Assembly (NCBI GenBank): GCA_030765045.1
Contig: CM060962.1
Span: 166,130,694-166,194,693 of the forward strand
Direction of reading: 5' to 3'
DNA: 64,000 nucleotides
Source: Tenodera sinensis
Taxonomy: Eukaryota > Arthropoda > Insecta > Mantodea > Mantidae
The translations under genes were made by a program, and so were the position numbers. Below, one piece after another: positions 57,634 to 64,000 of the stretch. The notes below the pieces were generated by a model. That model was not told the DNA's origin. It did no database searches and saw nothing but the letters and a program-made list of their open reading frames with translations. The stretch's first letter is position 1, and each line of letters starts with the position of its first letter.

Positions 57634-58265
57634 TCAGAAATCCATCATTAGCTAAATACAACAACAATATAACAACAACAGAGTAGAGAGTCATGTGAGT
57701 GCAACACATCAGATATTTATCATTTTGTCCTACATTTCCATAAAATAATCTGGTGACCTTATACACGCTTGTTAATGCTAATAAGTGGTAGTGATTAAAA
57801 TGGTAATAATATTTTGTTTCTATAGTTACCAAGTAAATTATGGTTAGTCTGTGACTTTTACTTGCCAACTTTTCTTGAAATATTTTTATGTGTCATTCAA
57901 TACTCATGAACATAAATCTTACTAGAAATGTTAGTGCTGCAGATTTCACTAACTCAATCTTTTTGGCATTCATAAGCTTATTGTTAAACTACATATATTG
58001 GTGCAGGGCTGCCTTCAGGGGTGGATCATGATGCAAGTTGTGCTATTAGGTAAGGTTTTGGGAGAGGATTCAAAAGATATGAAATATTTGTAAAGTAAAA
58101 AACTTACTGTCTGTTTTGAATTATTTGAAACAGTAAACTACAGAGACTACATTGTAAAGTAAAAGTTATATTTTTCAAACAAATTTGTTACTGTTTTTGT
58201 TTTGCTAAAACAAACTGACCTGGTGGAATCTTGGTTTGCAGTCCCTGAAACATTGGCGGAAACGA
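57634..58265. other. End of repeat H and non-coding stretch
   Basis: 57634-57690 completes repeat H copy 2. The rest shows no feature. Confidence 0.5.
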
Positions 58266-58271
58266 GACTTG

Positions 58272-58573
58272 TATTTGAGAGGTAGAACTGGAACTTAAAA
58301 ATGCAATGCTACAGCTGGGATTTGAACTACAGACCCTGTGCTTACCAGGCAGGTGCTCTAACCATTAAGCTAGTGTGACAACCTGCCAGAATGACATTGA
58401 ATTCTCAAACCAGTTCGTATATCTCCTGGTAAACCGCAAAGGCTGTCTCACATCAGAGACAATTACCCCAATGATGACTTACTATTGCAAGTACTTTATG
58501 TCCCAGGATTAATTAACCTTCAGATGGTAATTATTACCAACAGTAAGTTTGTTGGCATAAATAAATAATAAGG
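58272..58573 (+). mobile_element. Family G retroposon
   Basis: Starts TTTGAGAGGTAGAACTGG, carries an antisense tRNA-like stretch (GGGATTTGAACTACAGACC.. CTAACCATTAAGCTAGTG) and ends CATAAATAAATAATAA. About 90% like the 59702-60050 copy. Confidence 0.85.
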
Positions 58574-58997
58574 CTTGTACTGTTTTGATCATGACTTTCA
58601 GCTGCTGTCACCACCAAGGTCTCTCTCCAATCTGACCATATTTCCCTTCCTGGCTTTGGCCCTGACTGGTGTGTTGATTTGCTGGCACCAACGCTGCAAA
58701 TCAACTCATGAGTATGGTGTTACTTGGAATGGTTAGTTAGTAATTTTGTCCTGATAAAACTGAGGAAGACTGAAGAGCCTCAGTTTGCATTCATTGGGTT
58801 TCATTCAATTTAAGCTTGTTTTGTTAATAGTTGAATCTGTATATAAACGAATAAGAATATGGGAAATATGAGGGTTGCCAAAGAAATAATGGCCCACATT
58901 TTTTTTCTCCAAAAATATGTATTCCATAAAATTGAACTTCACATATATGAAAGAATAATGTTTTTTCTGGTCATTATATTTTTCTACATAATCGCCT

Positions 58998-59369
58998 TCA
59001 AGTTCCACAGTTTTTCTCCAGCAAGAGACAAGGGCATCTATTCCCTGTCAGTAAAAATCTGTAGAGCGATTCGAAATATCTTCCACGAATGGTATTCTTC
59101 AGTGGCCCAAACAAGTGGAAAGTAACTGTTTTGAAGTTCTTCTGTGGAGAATGAACTTGACACCATTCCATCAACTGTCTTTTTGTCTTGGGCTCAAAGT
59201 GATGCACCCATGTTTCATCACCTGTCACAATCTGGGACAAGAAGTTCTTCCCGTCAGCTTCAAAGCATTGCCACAAATCGGAAGTAGTGTCTTTTCTTTG
59301 GTATTTTCGAGGAACCCATCTTGCACATACTCTGAGCCAAACAGGGTTGGACAGTGTCACCCTACCCAC
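58998..59369 (-). pseudogene. Mariner transposase, left arm
   Basis: 123 residues in one frame: VCARWVPRKYQRKDTTSDLW, FEADGKNFLSQIVTGDETWV (first catalytic Asp, TGDETW), HHFEPKTKRQLMEW, then a jump over about 90 residues to FHLFGPLKNTIRGRYFE. The second and third Asp are lost by the internal deletion. Confidence 0.85.
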
Positions 59370-59690
59370 CCTATAGTCCCGATTTGGTTCCCTCAGATTT
59401 CAACTTGCTTGGGCCACTGAAGTGAGTGAGTGAGTGGGGTTTAAGGCCCCGTCGACAGCTAGGTCATTTGGGCCCTTTGGGCCACTGAAAAATGCCATTT
59501 GTGGAAGATATTTCGAACATGACGAAGAGGTGATTTATGCAGTGAAAACCTGGCTCTGCAGGCAGAGTAAAGACTTTTACCAACAGGGAATACATGTCCT
59601 CGTGTCTCGCTGGAGAAAGGCCAAGGAACTTGAAGGTATTGATGTAGAAAAATACAGCGCCCAGACAAAATATTATTCTTTCAAATATAT
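59345..59690 (+). pseudogene. Mariner transposase C-terminal end, right arm
   Basis: Reads HPTYSPDLVPSDFNLLGPLK (third catalytic Asp), interrupted by a 57-bp insert, then NAICGRYFEHDEEVIYAVKT, WLCRQSKDFYQQGIHVLVSR, WRKAKELEGIDVEKY. No N-terminal half. Confidence 0.85.
59422..59478 (+). mobile_element. 57-bp mini-insertion (repeat J) with TSD
   Basis: GTGAGTGAGTGAGTGGGGTT, TAAGGCCCCGTCGACAGC.. interrupts the mariner frame. The 11-bp sequence GGGCCACTGAA occurs on both sides (59411-59421, 59479-59489). Related to 55880-55936. Confidence 0.75.
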
Positions 59691-59701
59691 AAAGTTTAAT
59701 T

Positions 59702-60050
59702 ATTATTTATTTATGTCAACAAACTTACTGTTGGTGTTTTTAAACACACAAGCCGTGTGTGGGCAGTAAGTTTGTTGGCATAAATAAATAATAATTACCA
59801 TCTGAAGGTTATTTAATCCTGGGACATAAAGTACTGACAATAGTAAGTCACTATTGGGGTAATTGTCTCTGATGTGAGACTGCCTTTGTGGTTTACCAGG
59901 AGAAATACAAACTGGTTTGAGAATTCAATGCCATTCTGGCAGATTGTCACAGTAGCTCAATGGTTAGAGCAGCTGCCTGGTAAGCGGAAGGTCTGTGGTT
60001 CAAATCCCAGCTGTGGCATTGAATTTTTAAGTTCCAGTTCTACCTCTCAA
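59702..60050 (-). mobile_element. Family G retroposon, nested in mariner
   Basis: 15-bp TSDs ATATAAAGTTTAATT lie at 59687-59701 and 60051-60065. The sense strand is minus, as the (ATAA)n tail is at the left end. A tRNA-like stretch (TAGCTCAATGGTTAGAGC.. GGTTCAAATCCC) lies on the plus strand, antisense to the tail. Confidence 0.88.
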
Positions 60051-60124
60051 ATATAAAGTTTAATTTTGTGGAATAAATACTTTTTCAGAAAAAAAATATG
60101 TGGTATTATTTATTGGGTAAGCCC

Positions 60125-61688
60125 TGTGGATAACAAACTTGGAATACAGAATCTGGCACAGGCAACTAGATACTAAGACAGAGTAGTACAGATTTTTGTC
60201 TATTTATTTTTCATTGGGTTTGTAACTAAGTTGTTTTATGCAAACTGTGTTGAAAGGGGAGAGTACTGAGAATTACTGTACAACGTGTATATACTAACAA
60301 ACCTGTAAATATGCTGATCAGATATATTAAGGAATCCAGAGAATTAATTTCTTTTTTTGATAGTTTTAAGTATGTTTTGTGTACAGTGCAAGACTACAAA
60401 TGCACTTGCCTTAAACAGCATGCCTTGAAAGTGGAAAAAGGTGTTTAAACATAAGTCACTGGAAATCACATATGATATGGTGCACTGATAAGATATGCAG
60501 CTGCAAGCATTGCAAGAAATACAGTTTCTCCAGTTTGTCGTGACACTCCCCCACTCTTGAAGCATAGATGTGCAATAGAAGAGATGTGCCCAATTGCATA
60601 GTAAGAGAGAAGGGATTAGTGTACTACTCACTCTAACCGTCATAACTACACAATAATTGTTTACAATACATAAATATACATTGCTTGTTTATGTGACTGC
60701 CAGAGTTCTGACATCACTCACTTGTTCCCCACCACTCCAGTCACTTCTCCCTACTTTCTTCTCTCTTGCACATGTGGAGTGTCACCACAACCTGGACAAA
60801 CTGTAACATTCTTACAGCGTTAAAGACAACATTAAAAATTGTAGAAGTGAAAAATGTAATGGTCCATGGACACAACACACTGACCTCTTATTGTCAGACT
60901 CAGACATAAGATAATCTGGTAAAGTCAACAACTGATAAAAGGCAACTGAATGAAAAATATCAGGAAGATAAAGGTAAAGGTATGTATTACAGAAGAACCC
61001 CCAAACCAGGGCAGAGCATTGCACATAGGATTATGTGGCCTTTATGCTTCAAATGTGAACCCTGGAAAAGAGGGATAAGGGAAAGACCCAAAGGGCAAGC
61101 AGTTCCGAGAGATGACGTGCAAAAGTGGGGATGGGTCCCTAATGACTTCAGATTGCATAACACTGGTCGACAAAATTCAACTTTGCAAAACTTTTTAGCA
61201 TAAAAATGGGCTATCCTTATGTATTTTGACCTGCTGAACATGAGTCTGGCATTGATTTTTCCACAGCACCCAGAGCTTTTGAGTAAATGGTACTAGTCAC
61301 TATCTAATTCTATTTGATTTTTGTGATGCTTAAACAATATGATTTTGTCTGTAAATACTAATATATCAACACAAAGATCATGAAATACTAATGAAATGTG
61401 TCTTCATACATATCTAAATCATTTTTGGACATTTACTGTGTCTCTTATGTGTGCCACTATTATTCTGCAGTAGCATCCTACAGTGGTCAGCCATTGTACT
61501 TATTGCACATTGCCCCTGATAGCTTCGCTCCAATGTACATATGTTCTGATGAAATTATTCCCCATGTTCATCAGACTTCTCAAAGAGCACCAATGGGAAA
61601 ATAATCCAAGTGTGAGTGAACAATGTGCATTTTTAACATGTTACAACCAAGATTACGGTAGGACTAGTAGTTCATTGACTGACACATC
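60125..61688. other. Non-coding stretch
   Basis: No gene recognised. ORFs at 60344-60643, 60982-61203 and 61483-61767 show no domains; the last runs into the SINE. Confidence 0.45.
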
Positions 61689-61699
61689 ACTATTGTCTG

Positions 61700-61923
61700 G
61701 CGCGCTCGCCTACCACCTAGGCGGCCCGGGTTCGATCCCAGGGACCCGCATGTGGTTTTCGTGGTAGACAAAGCGGCGTCAGGGCGGGTTTTCTCCGGGT
61801 ACTCCGGTTTCCCCCGCCATTTCATTCCACCGGTGCTCCATCTTCATTCCATGTATCATCAGTGTCACCGCCTGCGGTGCCGTTGTAGTAAAAGCGGGCG
61901 TTAAACTCTACAAACAGAACAGA
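61700..61923 (+). mobile_element. SINE, family A, 5' truncated
   Basis: Begins GCGCGCTCGCC just after box A; box B GGTTCGATCCC is present. 95% or more like 805-1041. TSDs ACTATTGTCTG lie at 61689-61699 and 61924-61934. Young copy. Confidence 0.95.
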
Positions 61924-61934
61924 ACTATTGTCTG

Positions 61935-62745
61935 CTCTTTTGTTTCCAAACAAATTAGAACACAAGTTTTTGAAAAAATTCCAGCAGTCCAGTTCAAGAG
62001 GGCTCAAAGCTTTGTCCATTGCAATAACTAACAATTATGTAAATTTTATGTAAAGTGGTGGTAACAAAATGTCCTTCAATTTTACCAATTAACATTTGTT
62101 ATGTTCTTGCAACCAGGCTTCATTTGTCTATGGATCGGCCAAATCCTTCTGTTGTGCTGCCTCTTATGATCACGGTTATCCCATTCACAAAGAAAACAGC
62201 AATGCTTTGTGTACACAGATTGTAATCCTGTAGATATCCCAATTACTTCTAAGTCAGCACAGATTTAAACTTGTGTATGTTATATTGAATTTGATTTAAG
62301 AGAAGTTCCATACTGTGTATGTTTCCTTCGTTTTAGTGGTATAAGCAATGGGAACAGGAGGATATACCTACATTGCTATTGTGAATGAGTACTGCTTTCA
62401 GGCTAGCTTATATAGACCATTCACGTCATTGCAGGAACACAGTAACTCTTTCATGACAAAGAATGGTGCGAAGGCTGCCCAACTATGTCTGAAGCAACAG
62501 ACCCAGCATCTTTGTCTAGTAAATTTCACTGTTTCAGAAGCAAACCCAAAAGTTCAGCTTGTGCCTTAGAAAGATTCAGGTTCCTAACAAGGTCATTCAA
62601 ATCATTTTGTGTCAAGAGATGTGGCATCTTTCTTCATAGTTTAAATCAGAGCTTGCATTCTCTGTTGTCTGTACTAGCTTCAACCTGGGTTTAATCTTTG
62701 AATGACCATGTGTCTGGAGGAACGGGAACAGTTAAGGATTATTAT
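61935..62745. other. Non-coding stretch
   Basis: No gene recognised. Confidence 0.4.
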
Positions 62746-62747
62746 AA

Positions 62748-64000
62748 GGTACATTCGAAAAGAAACGAGCCAGAGACATAATTACAGAAACCAGTACCTG
62801 TATGTTAGAAGTATTGGCCCTGGCTGTTGAGACACTTGTCCCACTGTGACACAAGATGGTGAATGGCTGTCTCATAAAAGCCCCGGGGCTGCGATGTGAG
62901 TCAGTTCCGCATGTACAGCTGGATGTTGTCATCCGAGGTGAATCGTTTGCCCCTCAGAGCCTTTTTAACGGGACCAAAAATGGCGTAATCACAGGGAGAG
63001 AGGTCTGGACTGTATGAAGGGTGGCTGAGAACCTCCCATTTGAATTTCTGCAGGAGTGCAATGACTGTGTTGGCCGTATGAGGCTTTGCATTGTCGTGGA
63101 GCAGAATGACCCCACAGGTGAAATTGCCTGGTCATTTTGATTTGATTGCTTGGCAAAGGTTGGTCAAGGATTGCGAGTAACGCTGGGCATTCACTGTTGT
63201 CCCATGCTGCAGGAAGTTTATAAGAAGGGGCCATCTTGGTCAAAGAAGAACATCAGCATAACCTTTCCTGCACTTGTGTGGGTGGCCTTGGCTTTTTTTG
63301 GTGGTGGTAACCCTGGATGCTTCCACTGGAGACTTTGTCGTTTTGATTCTGGTTCAAAGTAATGACACTATGGTTCATCTCCAGCCACCACTCGTGCCAG
63401 GATCTCATTCCCTTCTCTAGCATAGCGCTGCAGATGACCAAGACAGTGGGCCATTCGACATGCTTCCTGGTGTGGTTGAAGATTGTGGGGCACCAATGGG
63501 CACACACTTTGCGCAAGAGCAGTTGTTCCTTCATGATGGTGTAGCACTTCTGATGCTCAATCCGACCTTGGCGGCTATGACTTTCACTGTCACTCAGCGA
63601 TCCTGGGTAATGAGTGCATCAACCAGCTGGACAATGTCATCGGTAATGCAGTGTGGTGCTCCAGACTATGCATCATTGGCTAACGGCGCCCGTCCTCCCC
63701 TGAAGTGCTTGTGCCACACCTTGACCCTTGCAAGGGACATGCAGTGTTTGCTGTACACTTGTGACATTCATCAGTGAATGTCCATTCTCCCTACTCCTTC
63801 CGCTGTCAGAAAATGAACAACAATTCTTTGCTCTTCTTTTGATGCCTCCATTTCACTGTTTGCAATGCAACTGGCAGCGTTGGACGATTGATGCATGCTG
63901 CTGCTAGCTTTTTATAGTCATGTTACGTGCACGTGTGCCCTCTAGCAATGGGCTGTGAACTTCCATGCTCTGGTCAGAACAACACTTCGTTATCACACCA
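62748..64000 (-). mobile_element. Mariner-like transposon, nearly complete, cut by window end
   Basis: The left end is TACATTCGAAAAGAAACGAG near 62753; the partner TIR would lie just beyond position 64000. The transposase on the minus strand runs from MEASKEEQRIVVHFLTAEGV (near 63850) to the end near 62800. It belongs to a different mariner lineage from the palindromic copies. Confidence 0.8.
62800..63855 (-). pseudogene. Mariner transposase, frameshifted
   Basis: MEASKEEQRIVVHFLTAEGV at the start, then VYSKHCMSLARVKVWHKHFR, APHCITDDIVQLVDALITQD, MKEQLLLRKVCAHWCPTIFN, WHEWWLEMNHSVITLNQNQN (GDETW expected, degraded), LHDNAKPHTAN in a shifted frame (second Asp), PSYSPDLSPCDYAIFGPVKK in another (third Asp) and FYETAIHHLVSQWDKCLNSQ. 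At least four frame changes. Length fits the usual 340-350 residues. Confidence 0.85.

Larger units (their letters stand above)
58866..60122. mobile_element. Palindromic mariner relic with two nested insertions
   Basis: The left arm (58866-59369, minus) and right arm (59340-60122, plus) both end in the mariner 3' terminus. The left is GAGGGTTGCCAAAGAAATAA; the right, reversed, is AGGGCTTACCCAATAAATAA. Both encode FEGxYVEKY-type C-termini pointing outward. A 57-bp insert (59422-59478) and a 349-bp retroposon (59702-60050) lie in the right arm. Confidence 0.8.

Noticed and set aside
59940..60015. tRNA gene candidate
   Set aside because: It looks tRNA-like (TAGCTCAATGGTTAGAGC, GGTTCAAATCCC), but it lies inside a retroposon with TSDs and has diverged relatives at 58.3 and 2.4 kb.

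Overview
This window reads as repeat-dense, AT-rich nuclear DNA of an animal, most likely an arthropod. The reasons are a Jockey-type LINE, several Penelope-like elements (PLEs) with GIY-YIG endonuclease, many mariner/Tc1-superfamily relics, a Ty3/gypsy relic, hAT, P-like and piggyBac-like pieces, and several tRNA-derived SINE families with clear target-site duplications (TSDs). I cannot fix the order or species. There is no prokaryotic gene organisation, rRNA, CRISPR array or free-standing tRNA gene.

The only stretch that looks like host coding sequence is a tandem duplication at about 46.5-48.7 kb and 51.9-54.4 kb. Each unit carries one ORF for a small, very basic Arg/Ser/Cys protein (47507-47923 and 52802-53248). 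The two share a conserved N-terminal segment, a CRRR junction, an Arg-Ser-Cys tail and an SRCRRR end, and their flanks are also homologous. The best reading is a young pair of protamine-like sperm nuclear basic protein genes. This is inference from composition, homology and architecture.

Layout. 0-1 kb: a probable LTR edge and a SINE. 2-6 kb: a small deleted DDE transposon and a ZMYM/DUF4371-type hAT relic. 7-14.8 kb: three PLE relics and a PLE end, most carrying hammerhead-ribozyme-like motifs, plus a 2.2-kb DNA transposon with terminal repeats, a subterminal motif array and nested insertions. 15-29 kb: mostly unrecognised AT-rich DNA with SINEs, a palindromic DDE-transposon relic, a stand-alone hammerhead-like motif at 17.8 kb, inverted repeats and a template-switch-like rearrangement at 28.3-28.7 kb. 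29.4-33.9 kb: a nearly full-length decayed Jockey LINE. 34-45.4 kb: mariner relics, a gypsy pol relic, a TIR-bounded DDE element, an orphan transposon protein, a Tc1-like and a P-like relic. 45.6-51.8 kb: two copies of one MITE, a long (ATT)n tract and a piggyBac-like MITE. 54.8-64 kb: SINEs, a PLE relic, a nested palindromic mariner and a nearly complete mariner cut by the window end.

Three separate mariner/DDE relics have two 3' halves in inverted orientation with the protein C-termini pointing outward. Several nested insertions (SINE in repeat, SINE in mariner, SINE in DNA transposon) give exact insertion boundaries and a relative chronology. All readings were made by eye; no database search was run.
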